From the NCBI GenBank assembly GCA_007570785.1, contig ML664199.1, forward strand, positions 21,434,748 through 21,498,747: a stretch of 64,000 bases of DNA. The letters run 5' to 3'. The notes beneath the pieces were generated by a model. The model did not search any database, was not told where the DNA came from, and was given only the letters and a program-made list of their open reading frames with translations. Below, in pieces: positions 34,288 through 45,543 of this stretch (positions are counted from its first letter, which is position 1; each line of letters starts with the position of its first letter). Position numbers and translations under genes: made by a program. Source of the DNA: Antilocapra americana. Taxonomy: Eukaryota; Chordata; Mammalia; Artiodactyla; Antilocapridae.

Positions 34288-34549
34288 CAGAGAAGGCAAT
34301 GGCAACCCACTCCAGTACTTTTGCCTGGAAAATCCCATGGACGGAGGAGCTTGGTAGGCTGCAGTCCATGGGGTCTCAAAGAGTTACGACTGAGCAACTT
34401 CACTTTCACTTTGCATTGGAGAAGGAAATGGCAACCCAATCCGTTGTTCTTGCCTGGAGAATCCCAGGGATGGGGGAGCCTGGTGGGCTACCGTCTATGG
34501 GGTCGCAGAGAGTCGGACACGACTGAAGCGACTTCGCAGCAGCAGCAGC
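34288..34549 (+). mobile_element. Bov-A2 SINE dimer with target duplication
   Basis: Two BovA monomers (GAAGGCAATGGCAACCCACT, GGAAATGGCAACCCAATCC) and the CGACTTCGCAGCAGCAGCAG tail. ATCAGTAAACTTC at 34275-34287 is matched by ATCAATAAACTTC at 34550-34562, 12 of 13 bases. Confidence 0.95.
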
Positions 34550-35026
34550 ATCAATAAACTTCATACATACTTTTAGGGAAGAAATAAATAGGTCCATAAT
34601 CTTAAATAAATGACTTAAAAGACTGATAAGCTTTCTTCTGTCTCTAAAATTCCAAGTTTAAAACACTACAATTTAAAGTCACACTGTAGGATTTTCTAAC
34701 TACCCTCGAATAACGAATGCTACTATTGATTATCATTTGTCATTTACTAATTTATGATCTGATTTGTCAACACTGTGCAAAGTCAGATTTCACTGAAAGT
34801 GTGGTCTTGTGATCAGTTAATTAATATAGCTCCTTTGGCTCCTGTTGCAGGCCAATTGACTCCTATTCCAAGACTCCTCCAGTTTGGTTGAGAACTTTTT
34901 GCATAGTTATCTTTACTTCCATTCATGTAAACCCTATGGTTCAATGGGTCTAAAATGTGATTGACCTTCAAAATTTTCTGGCAGAGGAAAACATTTAATA
35001 ACTTAGAACATCCTGGAAATGAGGTG

Positions 35027-35136
35027 TAGAATCTGTAGTGGGGTGTAGTAGGGTGGAGGGTATAGAATCTGTAGTGGGGTGTATAATCTGTAGTGGGGTA
35101 TATAATCTGTAGTGGGGTGTACTAGGGTGCAGGGTG
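35027..35136 (+). repeat. Minisatellite of 19-bp and 17-bp units
   Basis: Four copies of a 19-bp unit A (TAGAATCTGTAGTGGGGTG and close variants) at 35027, 35063, 35082 and 35101, with two copies of a 17-bp G-rich unit B (TAGTAGGGTGGAGGGTA at 35046, TACTAGGGTGCAGGGTG at 35120). The order is A-B-A-A-A-B without gaps. The plus strand is G-rich with several runs of three or four G. Confidence 0.95.
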
Positions 35137-35649
35137 TTTCTGGTAATGTGTTGGGCTTGGAAAGTTTCTTCGATCAATCTCTTCTACTGATTTCCTTACT
35201 TTCAACACCTGTCTTCCAGCATCTTCTGTGGAAATTGTACTAATTTTTCAAGTCTTAGTTCTATAGCACCCACTTTGTAATAGTCTCTGCCTTCCTAAAA
35301 CCCTGATAGTATTAAATACCCTCCCCTAAGACTTAAACCTTCTGTAAGATGCCATTACCTATGTTTTTCTCTTTATCTTTTCTCACATGTTTATCTTATT
35401 AATGTGTAAGCTTTTTCATCCAAGATGTAGGTTATAACATTTTTCTTTGAACCCTCGTTATATAAAAAAACGTATTCCAACTCTCAATGGAATGGATGCC
35501 TGAATTTAATTTTATGTAGCCTGTAAGACTGCAAACCAAGTGAAATGACCAACTCTTGTTCATATATTCATTTCTATGAAACACACACTCTAAAGCTTGC
35601 TGAATAGTTCAAAAGTGGCTGAGGCAATATGCATTCCTTCCTATATGTT

Positions 35650-35927
35650 CTTCTTAGAATGGTGACCAACATGTTGAGGTTTCCCCCACTGAGAGGTAGG
35701 CTCTATGTTCTCTTACCTTAAACCTGAGAAGATCTTTATAAGTGCTTCAGCTAAAAATAATGTGATAACAGTGATCGTTTGTGACTTTTGGAGCTAGTCA
35801 CTAAAAGGTGACATAGCTTCTTCCTGGCTATCTTTTTTGGGAGCCCAGAAGTGACCTGTAAAGAATCTGGCTATCCTGGAACCTCCAGGCAGGAGAGACC
35901 ACATGAAGGACTACTTGGTGATTAAAA
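35650..35927 (+). mobile_element. MLT1-type LTR, left part
   Basis: GAGAAGATCTTTATAAGTGC, GGTGACATAGCTTCTTCCTGG, GGGAGCCCAGAAGTGACC and CAGGAGAGACCACATGAAGG resemble the upstream half of MLT1 LTRs. A matching end lies beyond the L1 at 36673-36775. Confidence 0.5.
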
Positions 35928-36672
35928 GGAACACTGCTATGAACACTGGGGTGCAGGTATCTAGAAAAATGGTATAGATGATCTTCTTTTTAAATTTTAT
36001 TTTAAATCAGAGGATAATTGCTTTACAGTTTTGTGACCATTTCTGCCATACATCAACATGAATCAGCCATAAGTATACATATGTTCCCTCCCCCTTGAAA
36101 CTCCCTCCCACCTCCCATACCATCCTACCCCTCTAGGTTGTCACAGAGAAGCTGGTTGACCTCTGTTTGTTATTCAGCAACTTCCCATTAGCTCTCTATT
36201 AATATTTTACATGTGTTAATGTATATATTTCAGTGCTACTCTGAATTCATCCCACCCTTTCCTGCTCTCGTGCTGTGTTCATACATCTGTTTCCTATGTC
36301 TGAGTCTCTATTCCTGCCCTGTAAATAGGTTCATCAGTACCATTAAGAAACATGGTATAGATGATCTTATTTGCAAAGCAGAAATAGAGACACAGGTGTA
36401 GAGAACAAATGTGTGGATACTAAGGGGTAAAGGGAAAATGGTGGGAGGAATAGGGAGATTGGGATTGACACATGAATACACTACTGATACTGTGTATAAT
36501 ATAGGTAACTAATGAGAACATACTTCAAGTACTGTGATGACCTGACGGGAGGGAAGTCCAAAAGGGAGGCCATATATGGATATGTATGGCTAATTTACTT
36601 TGCTATACAGCAGAAGCTAATACAACATTGCAAAGCTATTATACTCCAGTAAAAATAATTTTGAAAAAGAAA
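35928..36672 (+). mobile_element. L1 3' end, interrupted by a second L1
   Basis: The direct part begins at CTAGAAAAATGGTATAGATG, is cut by the insert at 35986-36351, resumes with ATTTGCAAAGCAGAAATAG, and ends TATTATACTCCAGTAAAAA. Just before it, 35928-35961 (CTGCTATGAACACTGGGGTGC) is L1 ORF2 3' sequence on the minus strand, so this copy also looks 5'-inverted. Confidence 0.8.
35986..36351 (-). mobile_element. L1 3' copy nested in L1, 17-bp target duplication
   Basis: A minus-strand L1 3' UTR with tail at the left (TTTTTAAATTTTATTTTAAA). ATGGTATAGATGATCTT at 35969-35985 is repeated exactly at 36352-36368, and removing the insert restores the host L1. Confidence 0.93.
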
Positions 36673-36775
36673 CCCTGATGCTTTCAGTTCCCAGCAATTC
36701 TGTTGGGACCCCAAACACCATGGAACAGAATTCTATGAACATGACATATGGCCATTTTATGCCACTATATTTGGG
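36673..36775 (+). mobile_element. MLT1-type LTR, right part
   Basis: ACCATGGAACAGAATTC and TTTTATGCCACTATATTTGGG are close to the usual MLT1 end. Read with 35650-35927 this would be one LTR split by the L1. Confidence 0.45.
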
Positions 36776-36907
36776 GATATAGAACACCTAATCCCACAGA
36801 TCCCAGAGCAAGACAAACCATATCTCTGCTCTTTTGAAGCTTGTGGTCAATGATAAGAAACCAAAAGTGATACACAAACAAGATAGAAACTTTTCATCTT
36901 GTTAAAC

Positions 36908-37560
36908 TGTTCTGTTCTTTTTTCCAACAGCTTTATTGAGGCATAGTTGATATACATTAAACTGCACATATTTACAGTATAAAATTTGATACGTTTTGAC
37001 ATATATATGCACTTATTGCGCCACCACCATAGTTAAGACAATGAACATATCCTTCACCCCCCAAAAGTTGCTTGTGTTCCTTGGTAATCTTTCTTTCCTG
37101 CACTCAAGCAATCCCTGATCTGCTTTCTCTTTCATGAGGTTCATTTGAATTTTCTAGAATTTTATATAAATTAAAATCATATAATATGCTCTCATTTTGT
37201 CTGATTTCTTTTAGTTAGCACAATTATTTTAAGATTTATCTATTCATTACTTATATCAATAGTTTTTTTTTTTTTCACTAAGTACTAAGGAAATGGCAAC
37301 CCACTCCAGGATTCTTACCTGGAGAACCCCACGGACAGAGGAGCCTGGTGGGCTACAGGCAATGTGGTCGCAAAGTGACTGAACACGAACAAAGGATTCT
37401 ATTGTATAGCTATGCTGCACTGTATCTATCCATTTGTACTGCTTCTAGTTTTTAGCTCTTTGCTCTAAACATGTGCAAGTCCTTGTATGAACATCTACTT
37501 TAATTTTTCTTGAGTAATGTGGTTTGTCCTTTGTACCCATGAGCTCTCTCCAGTTAGTAA
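36908..37560 (-). mobile_element. Old L1M 3' UTR, split by a BovA fragment
   Basis: GCTTTATTGAGGCATAGTTGA, ACTGCACATATTTACAG, and CAATGAACATATCC are the common old L1M 3' UTR reversed. It continues beyond the SINE as GGATTCTATTGTATAGCTATG. Confidence 0.8.
37289..37392 (+). mobile_element. BovA monomer fragment
   Basis: AAGGAAATGGCAACCCACTCC to CGCAAAGTGACTGAACACG, one BovA monomer without a tRNA head, probably a truncated Bov-A2. Confidence 0.85.
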
Positions 37561-37854
37561 GATGGGGCAGTCTTTGGGCTTGTCTCATTTCTTTTCAGTT
37601 TCAGATATCACTCACTTTAGATGCCTAATGTCTAATGCCTTAAAACTACATGTGTAATATACACGTAAATCCTTTAGTTTTAGTTGTTTCAGGTGGGATG
37701 GAAATAACATGGACCTTGTTACTCCACCTAGGCAGTCTCCTTTAAATTCCTTCCAGGTTAAGGACTTAAGAGGCAGAAGAATATTTGCTCCTCTTTGTAG
37801 TTCCTAAAAATTTCTTCTACAAATACAGTTGGGTATTTGTGTCATGAAGTAGAA

Positions 37855-38345
37855 GGCCTTGGGTCTATCGTAGTGTCTGGTTTTGACTTAGGTTCCTGCC
37901 GTTTATTAGCTATGATTTTGGACAACTTACTTAGCTCCTCCAAGCCTCAGTTCATTTTAATAATACTAATATCCACAATAACAATAATAGGAACAGTAAT
38001 ACCAATAAAAATAATAATCATAACAATTTCATAAGGTTGGTATAGGATTAGAAGGGTATTCCCTCTTAGCTTGGAATGTAAAGAATCTGCCTCCAATGCA
38101 GGAGACCCAGATTCAATCCCGGGGTCAGGAAGATTCCCTGGAGAAAGAAATGGCTACCCACTCAAGTATTCTTGCCTGGAGAATTACATGGACAGAGGAG
38201 CCTGGTGGGCTACAGTTCATGGGTCCCAAAGAGTCAGACATGACTGAGTGATTAGCACTTTCACACTTTGTTGTGAAAAATACCGAGCACACTGTCTGAA
38301 ACATCATAGACTCCCGATAAATGTTATTGGTTCTTATTAATAAAA
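37855..38345 (+). mobile_element. MIR SINE split by Bov-tA
   Basis: Left part: TTTATTAGCTATGATTTTGG, ACTTACTTAGCTCCTCC, then a run of AATAAT/AACAAT triplets. The right part after the SINE (GAGCACACTGTCTGAAACATC, CGATAAATGTTATTGG) is the MIR 3' end. Confidence 0.75.
38060..38268 (+). mobile_element. Bov-tA SINE inside MIR
   Basis: TTCCCTCTTAGCTTGGAATG (eroded head), CCTCCAATGCAGGAGACCC, GATTCAATCCCGGGG B-box side, and the end GAGTGATTAGCACTTTCAC. Confidence 0.88.
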
Positions 38346-38349
38346 ACTT

Positions 38350-38859
38350 TGGAGCAGGTCTCAGAATGCTGAGAAATTTTGCCAAACCCTTGACTAAAAG
38401 GAACATGGCAAATAGCCTTAATATCATTGTATGGAATCCTTATAATAAAGGTGGTTCCTCACACATTGAATAACGGCTCTGGGTTTCTTTCCCTTTTCCA
38501 AATCCCACCACTAGAGAATTGACATTCTGCAACCTTTACACACAAAAGCTTCAAGAAATTCAGTCAAATGATGTTAGGGATCTGGGAAAAGAACTTAAAG
38601 TTCGGTCAACAGAAATGATCCTCTCAGAGAAACTTGTTCTACCCACTAGGACTGTTGGAGGGTGGGTGTGATGTGGAGCCTAATGCAGTTTGAAGAGTGA
38701 GTTTGCAGAGGAAAGCTCTCCATTTTGACCTGATTGAGTTTTGTGATTGATTGAGCTATATATCCAGACAAGTAGGCTAACGTGGAGATCACGTTTCTTA
38801 GGTTAAATTTTCTGATAAATTTCAGCCTTTATTTAGAACAGTATTGAATAGCTAGTTCA

Positions 38860-38860
<1 letters not shown>
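38350..38860. other. Unique sequence
   Basis: No repeat or gene recognised. Confidence 0.4.

Positions 38861-38863
<3 letters not shown>

Positions 38864-38911
<48 letters not shown>
38864..38911 (+). repeat. (TG)n microsatellite, 24 units
   Basis: Pure TG dinucleotides for 48 bp. The length suggests it is polymorphic. Confidence 0.97.
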
Positions 38912-38912
<1 letters not shown>

Positions 38913-39574
38913 TCAGTGGAGAAATTAAGAACTGTCTCATTTTTTCCTTTATTTTATAACAATTTGAATTTTAGTGCATAAGCTGGTAAGGTATGGAATA
39001 CAGAGACTGCATGAGAGTTTTAGCTGCTTGAAATTTTAAAAGATTAGCATTAAGAATCACAACTACTTTTCAAGGACTCTTATTGAAAATTTGACTGTGC
39101 CCAATGCAGGGCCACCATAAGCTGGAATGTAACTGGGGTTCCTGATGCTGTGCCAGCCAAGAGTCTAGTGGAGCACCAAAGAGAGGCTTTGGTGCCAAAA
39201 TGGTATATACGAGCTATAGGGAGGTGTCATTTGGACTTCTGTGTGTAATACTAGTTTCAAATGCAATACTGTTTTAAGATCCAGGCAGAAGATGCCTCTG
39301 CCTTTCTCCCTGTGCTTTGCTGAGCTCACTTCCTCCTCCTTCAGGGGTCAAGTATCCAAAGTACCAAGAGACTTTCCCAACCAGCTCCTGAATAGCCGCC
39401 CCCTTCTAGGCCAAGTGGTGAATATACCAAGCCCCTAAATTCCTGACTAAATGGCCCCAAGCCCACCTCTAGCGCCCCTGTAGACCTTTTCCCTTAGTCC
39501 ATTCTCTGAGAAGTGGTTCTTACTTGTGCTATACAATGTCTTCCCATTAGTCATCCATTTTATACGTTAGCATC
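38912..39574. other. Unique sequence
   Basis: No repeat or exon recognised; GC content rises near 39300-39500 without a CpG cluster. Confidence 0.4.
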
Positions 39575-39962
39575 AGCCTAGTCTAGCACAGGAAGCTCTG
39601 CTCAATGCACTCTGCTGCTGTGCTTAGTCACTCAGTCCTGTCTGACTGTTCGCAACCCTGTGGACTGTAGCCCACCAGGCTCCTCTGTCCAGGGAGATTC
39701 TCCAGGCAAGAACACTGGAGTAGGTTGCCATGCCCTCCTCCAGGGGATCTTCCCAACCCAGGGATTGAACCCAGGTCACCCACATTGCAGCTTTGCAGGC
39801 GGATTCTTTTACCCTCTGAGCCACCATGAATGGGAGGGAAATCCAAATGAAAAGGGATATATGTGTGTGTGGCTGATTCATTTTTCCATACAGTGGAAAC
39901 TAACACAACATTGTAACACAATTATAGCCAATGGAATTAATTTTAAAAAAAGAAAAAAAAAA
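39575..39962 (+). mobile_element. L1 3' end, split by Bov-tA
   Basis: Left piece TCTAGCACAGGAAGCTCTGC and right piece GAATGGGAGGGAAATCC, GTGGCTGATTCATTTTTCC, AACATTGTAACACAATTATAG plus an A-rich tail. The two pieces are adjacent in the L1 consensus. Confidence 0.82.
39609..39828 (-). mobile_element. Bov-tA SINE inside L1
   Basis: TGCTTAGTCACTCAGTCCTG to TTTTACCCTCTGAGCCACC, tail to head. It carries a small internal duplication (GCAGCTTTGCAGGC) near the anticodon side. Confidence 0.9.
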
Positions 39963-39964
39963 AT

Positions 39965-40940
39965 GGACCTCAGCTATGGCCTCTGTACCCCTGAGAGCTG
40001 GGTGTGCACTGAGCATGGAAATAAAGGGAGACGCATACATATGCAGACCCTTTGAGTGCTGGGGTGAGGAGAGCAGGAGGCAGGTCAGCGGTTGGTGTAA
40101 GGTTTCCCTCTTTTGTCAATTCGGGTATAAAACTCTGAGGAGCCCAAAGATTCTAAATTGACACTTGTACTTCTTGGTTTTTATTACAGTGTATTAATCA
40201 AGATGTATTACTACAGTGTATTAATCAAGATTAATCAATCAAATCTATTTCAGCCAACAGTCTACTAGAGTGACTTGTACTGTTAAAATATTTTGATATA
40301 TTGTATGCGGACTTCGTCTTCCTCCAAACCCTTCAAATGTTAGTAGTAACTCTTGCTTTGTGACTTCAATCCAAATAGGCATGTCCTTCTCCCTCCCTCA
40401 TGTACAGGCAAACAGAGAGGGACAAAATCTTGATGAATCAGCCAAATCCTTTTATCCTAAGGTGGCTACTTTATGATCTGCTATCTAATTATCACTTCTA
40501 CAGCCTTTAGAGAAAATGTGATGAAGCGCTTTCCTCTTTGGCATCTTCAAAGGAGAGAACCAGCAGTATGATGTTGAAGTTTTAGAATGCTTGGATCCCT
40601 AGTAAGTCTTAGTATCTCCTTTATCCTCTCCACAAACAGCTTGGAATTCTCCAGCTGGCGTGTGGGTACCAGTTTTTTATTTGCCCTCAGAGAGGTCACA
40701 TGATCTGAGCAATTTCTAGCACTCTCTCCCCCCCATCTTCCTCTGTTAACTGCCTACTGTTCTTGGCCCCATCACCTACATTTGGTGAGACAGGGAGGGC
40801 TCCTCTCCACAAATATTGACTGGCTTCTTTTCCACCTTTTGTGAATGTACACCTTCTTCAAGTTGTAGTGCAAGACTTCTATCTTCTTACAGAATACCCC
40901 CTGATGTCATTGAAAAAAAGTAAGTTTGGACTCGCACAGA
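39965..40940. other. Unique sequence
   Basis: No repeat or gene recognised. ACAGTGTATTAATCAAGAT occurs twice (about 40187 and 40214), a short local tandem duplication. Confidence 0.45.
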
Positions 40941-40944
40941 ACTG

Positions 40945-41125
40945 GATTTCAGTTCAGTGCTTTGTTACATGCTGACTACTGTAAGTTACCTTGCCTAGAT
41001 CACTCGATCTTTCAGAGCCTCAGTCTGCTTATACCTTAACAGGTAGAAGACAACATTCTGCATGTCTGTTGGGACAATTCAGTGATGTAATTGCTGTAGA
41101 GCCCCTGGTGTACTTTTAGGTCATC
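40945..41125 (+). mobile_element. MIR SINE
   Basis: TTACCTTGCCTAGATCACTCG, TTTCAGAGCCTCAGTCTGC and CAATTCAGTGATGTAATTGC follow the MIR middle and 3' order. Confidence 0.65.
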
Positions 41126-41139
41126 TCTTATGTCGACTC

Positions 41140-41262
41140 AGTCAATGCAGACCCTTCTTTTTAGTTGTGGCGTGTGGGCTCTAGTTCCCCAACCAGGGAC
41201 CCAACCCAGGCCCCCTGCGTTGGGAGCACAGTCTGAGCCACTGGACCACCAGGGAAGTCCCT
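41140..41262 (-). mobile_element. CHR-type tRNA SINE
   Basis: TAGTTGTGGCGTGTGGGC, CTAGTTCCCCAACCAGGG, CCAGGCCCCCTGCGTTGG, and CACTGGACCACCAGGGAAG are the cetartiodactyl CHR SINE reversed. It lacks the BovA body, which separates it from Bov-tA. Confidence 0.85.
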
Positions 41263-41362
41263 GTTCAAATTTTCAAAACAAACATCAGATAAGTTGGGAC
41301 AACAGAAAGACATGAGGCCATAAGAAAATCTAATACATCTGAGAAGGGGTTACCAGGTTTTT

Positions 41363-41556
41363 GTTTAGTTGCTAAGTCGTGTCCAACTCTTTTGTGACCC
41401 CAAGGACTGTAAACCGCCAGGCTCCTCTGTCCATCCGATTTCCCAGGCAAGAATACTGGAGTGGGTTGTCATTTTCTTCTTCAAGGGATCTTCCTGACCT
41501 AGGGGTTGAACTTATGTCTCCTGCATTGAAGCCAGATTCTTTACCACTGAGCCACC
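41363..41556 (-). mobile_element. Bov-tA SINE
   Basis: TTGCTAAGTCGTGTCCAACTC to CTTTACCACTGAGCCACC. TACCAGGTTTTT before and TACCAGTTTTT after it suggest a target duplication with one base difference. Confidence 0.9.
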
Positions 41557-41569
41557 TACCAGTTTTTAG

Positions 41570-43348
41570 TGTCTGAATTTTAGAGTATATATGCCACAGA
41601 AGTAGACTGAAACCAAATCGGGAGTTGACATTTTACATTAAATGAAAAAATCTGACCCACTGTGATTTCTTGGAATTCCTGAAGAGAGTCATGACTGAAT
41701 CTTTGTATTTTCTTTAGATAGAACATAATTAAATCTCTTAGAACACTTCGGCTAATATGTATGTATATATATGTTGATAACATGTTATCAGGGGAACCCT
41801 TGGAAATTTTCTTACAACCATGCAACAGTTTAGTTACCAAAGCATGCTTGCCATCACAGTAGTGATAGGTTCTGAATAAATCAGCTATGTTCAACTTGGC
41901 ATTATACTTTGACTCAAAGGTGACTATTATATTCTTAATTCTCATTTCCCCTCAAACTGAACAAACTCTTTCATAAGTTTTTCCTTGGTCCTTGTATTTC
42001 AAAACAGAAATTCCTACCAATTTGGGATACTCATGCTCTAGCCACATACCAAGTTGGAATTTATCCAGGATGCATGTGCTCCTTGTGAGAAAGAAGAAGG
42101 GAAGCTGCCAATCAAAAAGCTCGTTGTAGGTTTGCAGGCAGAGACCAGATTGATGATAACTGCTGGCATGGTTAATGCTCGGCACAGTGCCCTGTATATA
42201 GTCGCACTCTAAAAACGCCGTTGGGCCCAGTCAAGTCTTCCATATTCCAACTAAGAGCCCTCCTTGGAAGACATTTGCTTCAACCTAGAACTGGGAGAAA
42301 GGCGGCAGTATGGACAGTCTCCAATTAGCCAGAAGATTTTAATCTGCTTTGCAGAACTAATCGAATGGTTGTGCTTCCCCAGCGTTCACGTGAATTGCAT
42401 CCTAGCTGGAGGTTAACGGACTAAACAATAGCAGCAGCAATTAAGTGGATGTAAATGAATGTGATAGGCTAATTCTCATAAGGAGAACATCAATGTGTCA
42501 GTGTCAATGCACTGGTGCCTGCAATGAAAAAGAAATTGACTGGGATGAAGGTGATATGTAGCAATTTTGTCAGACTGTGTAGGCTTCACTATTTGGGAAG
42601 TTCTTTGGATACAGGGAGGAAGAATAAAAATAAGTGATGACAACAGTCCCCTTCTAAACATGCTCTTGTGGGAGGGTAAAAAGGAAAATGCCACACATTC
42701 ACATCAATACATTTAAGGTATTATACCTCATGGTGTACCTTAACTATGAAATAGATTGTTGGATATGGAATTGGGTAAAACATAAATCTGCTTACAATAA
42801 GGAGAAGGACATTTTCATGACCTGGGAAGCTGAGACTTCAAAAGAGGACAGACTGCTCTGGTCTATTTCATATTTGGAAATGGGGACTGATCAACTGTAG
42901 AGGTTTAGAGCTGCAGGGTTTCCACAGAGCCTAGAAAGATAGAAGTTGTGGAGAAGTAGGGACATTTGATTATTGCTTAGGTTCTGTTCTTCATCACTTT
43001 GATGCTTTTAGGAAATTTCTACATCTGTAGAAGAGAGTGTGGGGTCTTGGAGGAAATATGAAGTCTGTAAAAGTTTCTGTTGTTTCTTTTTGATTAAAGT
43101 ATCTACAAACATTCTGCAAGATGTTTGAGTGAAAAATATTATATGAATGCAATGAATACAGCCTGAATCCCTGCCTGCTGCTCCTGGGTCATCCCAAAGC
43201 ACCCCTGGAATCTGTTGAGTGAGGCAAAGTTCTGTGTCCACTCTTCCAGCAGGAGATGGGCCACCATCAACCTTTCCCCATAAATCTACAGAGGGCATCC
43301 CTGGGTATACTAGCTCCCTGGGCCTTGATGGACCCACTTACTGTCATA
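41570..43348. other. Unique sequence, no gene seen
   Basis: About 1.8 kb without a recognised repeat. A 121-residue minus frame (41580-41945) has no domain I recognise. Confidence 0.35.
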
Positions 43349-43354
43349 ATGCAT

Positions 43355-43563
43355 AGGGCTTCCCTGGTTGCTCAGCAGTAAAGGATCTGCCTGCCAATGC
43401 AGGAGATGTGAGTTCGATCCCTGGGTCAGGAAGATTTCCTGGAAAAGGAAGTGGCAACCCACTCCAGTATTCTTGCCTGGGAAATCCCATGGGCAGAGGA
43501 GCCTGGAAGGCTACAGTCTATGGGATTCCAAAGAGTTGGACGTGACCTAGTGACTGAGCAACA
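43355..43563 (+). mobile_element. Bov-tA SINE
   Basis: Complete head GGCTTCCCTGGTTGCTCAGC with readable A and B boxes (GTTCGATCC), BovA body, end GACTGAGCAACAACTG. Confidence 0.92.
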
Positions 43564-43569
43564 ACTGTT

Positions 43570-44185
43570 ATCATATATAGCCTATCAAAAATTAAAGGAT
43601 GGAGGAGAAGAGTAGACCAGATATGTAAATGAAGAAAGATAATCACAATATAATACATGAGATAAAAAAATCTTCTGTTGAAGACTCATTTCTCAGAAAC
43701 AACTGAGTCATTACAATAAACCAAGGGAAATGGATCAACATTTTAAGATTGGTAGATAGAGAGAATGATGTAGAGAATGAAAAACAAAGCAAAACATTTC
43801 CTGTCTGGAAGAGGAAGGTGAATATATACATAAATATATAGATGATGTGATGAGTAGCTAAGTTAGACTCTCATGGCTTAATGATTTAAATGGAGTCAGT
43901 CATTTTGGGGATATGAGATCTTTGGGGTTGTAATGCATCTGGACTGTAGGTTTATCAGGACCATTCTTATGAGTAGTAAAAGGGGAAACAGCAAAGCATT
44001 GTTATTAAGACCCTGTAAAACAAACAGCATGCTTTAAAAATAAGGAAGAAAAAAAGAGACATAAATTTGACTCCACTGAGACAGATGACTAGTTTCATCT
44101 TCAGGTAGAACGTAATGTCTTAGACATACCTGGTGTTATGCAACGAATGTGGAATTCACGGAAATATTAATCTATTTTCTATTAT
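43570..44185. other. Unique sequence
   Basis: No repeat or gene recognised. Confidence 0.4.
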
Positions 44186-44187
44186 TT

Positions 44188-44313
44188 GGGAAGATTCCTT
44201 GGAGAAGGGAAAGGCTACCCACTCCAGTATTCTGACCTGGAGAATTCCATGGACTGTATAGTCCATGGGATCGCAAAGAGTAGGACAGGACTGAGCGACT
44301 TTCAGTTTCACAC
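44188..44313 (+). mobile_element. Bov-tA 3' fragment
   Basis: Starts in the BovA body (GGGAAGATTCCTTGGAGAAG), so the tRNA head is lost; ends GAGCGACTTTCAGTTTCAC. Confidence 0.88.
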
Positions 44314-44567
44314 AGACATATTGTCACAGAAAGAATACATTCTCTATCTGTATAAATTAGGTAAAAATTTATCTGTGTTAGGCAAAAGGTAAGCTAGGAG
44401 GTGAGTTAGCACTAGAAAGCTTTATGCCTTTCTTTTTTAAAGTCAAAGAAATAACAGCCTAAATGATCAACTTGTAACCATGCTACTGCTGAAATCATGA
44501 AAAAATAAAGAATGGGATAGAAGATACTTAAATAAATTTTGTTCTCTGACATTTGATAAGCAATAAA

Positions 44568-44805
44568 GAATATAATATTACATGTACAGCATCACTATAG
44601 TTAAAATAAAGTAATGAATTCTGTATATATGCTAAGAGAGTATACTTTAGGTGTGCTCATCATACACGAAAAGGTGGTCACTATGTGAGGAGATCTGTTT
44701 ATTAGCATGATTATAGTCCTCATTTCACTGTGTATATGCATAACAAACCATCATGTTGTACAACTTAAATCTGTACAGTTTTACTTAACTCAAATAATAG
44801 AAAGG
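44568..44805 (+). mobile_element. Old L1 3' UTR
   Basis: ACAGCATCACTATAGTTAAA, TATATGCTAAGAGAGTATAC, GTCACTATGTGAGGAGATC and ATCATGTTGTACAACTTAAAT match a common older L1 3' UTR in order. Confidence 0.78.
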
Positions 44806-45084
44806 AACATGATATCTCTTTACTCTAATGTGCTTCTCTTAATTTCTTAACTTTGGAAACATCTCTGGGGAGTCAGTAGGGACTGAAAAGGCAGTTATTT
44901 ACTCTAATGTTATTGAAGGAGAAGGTGGTTCAATTACCTGACTTTATACAGTCATTGTGGATGGAAATCCACAGATGGAAACCAGGTTTCATAGCATAGA
45001 ATTTGATTCTTAAAAAATGTGTGGACACTGATATCTTTTGGCAAAAATGAAATTAAATGTTTCTCTTGCATGGCGATCAAACTC

Positions 45085-45285
45085 ATGTGAACTGGTTCCA
45101 TTGTGCCTAGAACTACTCTACATACTTGATGTACATCATCCTATTTCAGTTGTAATAAGTCAATATGTTAAATATTATTTTTCCCATTCTATAAATGAGT
45201 GAATTGTTCCTTGGAGAGGATAAGAAGCTTGCTAATGCTCTCCTAGCCCACAAGCAACTGGGGCCAGGATTCCAACAGGTGAACT
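45085..45285 (-). mobile_element. MIR SINE
   Basis: Reversed MIR: GTGCCTAGAACTACTCTAC, TTCCCATTCTATAAATGAG, CAAGCAACTGGGGCCAGGA. Confidence 0.7.
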
Positions 45286-45543
45286 AAAAAAAGTGTTATG
45301 AAATCTACAATAGTAATTTACATACATTTTGAGACAGAAAACATTGCACTGAGTAATAGTGTTACCAGGAAATTTCTGCTAATTTTAAGATCCATCAATA
45401 TATAAATGACTTATTCACAGGGATCTGGTCATTTGAAGTATTTTAGGTATTAAAGTGAAAATTTTGGTTGTGTCTGAAAATTGATCAGATACCTGAATCT
45501 TTCCCTCTTCTTGGGTCCAAATACCAATTCCAATGTTAATATT

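Noticed and set aside
35046..35136. Canonical G-quadruplex
   Set aside because: Four runs of three or more G occur only with at least one loop longer than seven bases, so it does not meet the usual rule.
35027..35136. CRISPR-like array
   Set aside because: The units are contiguous without unique spacers and the genome is mammalian.
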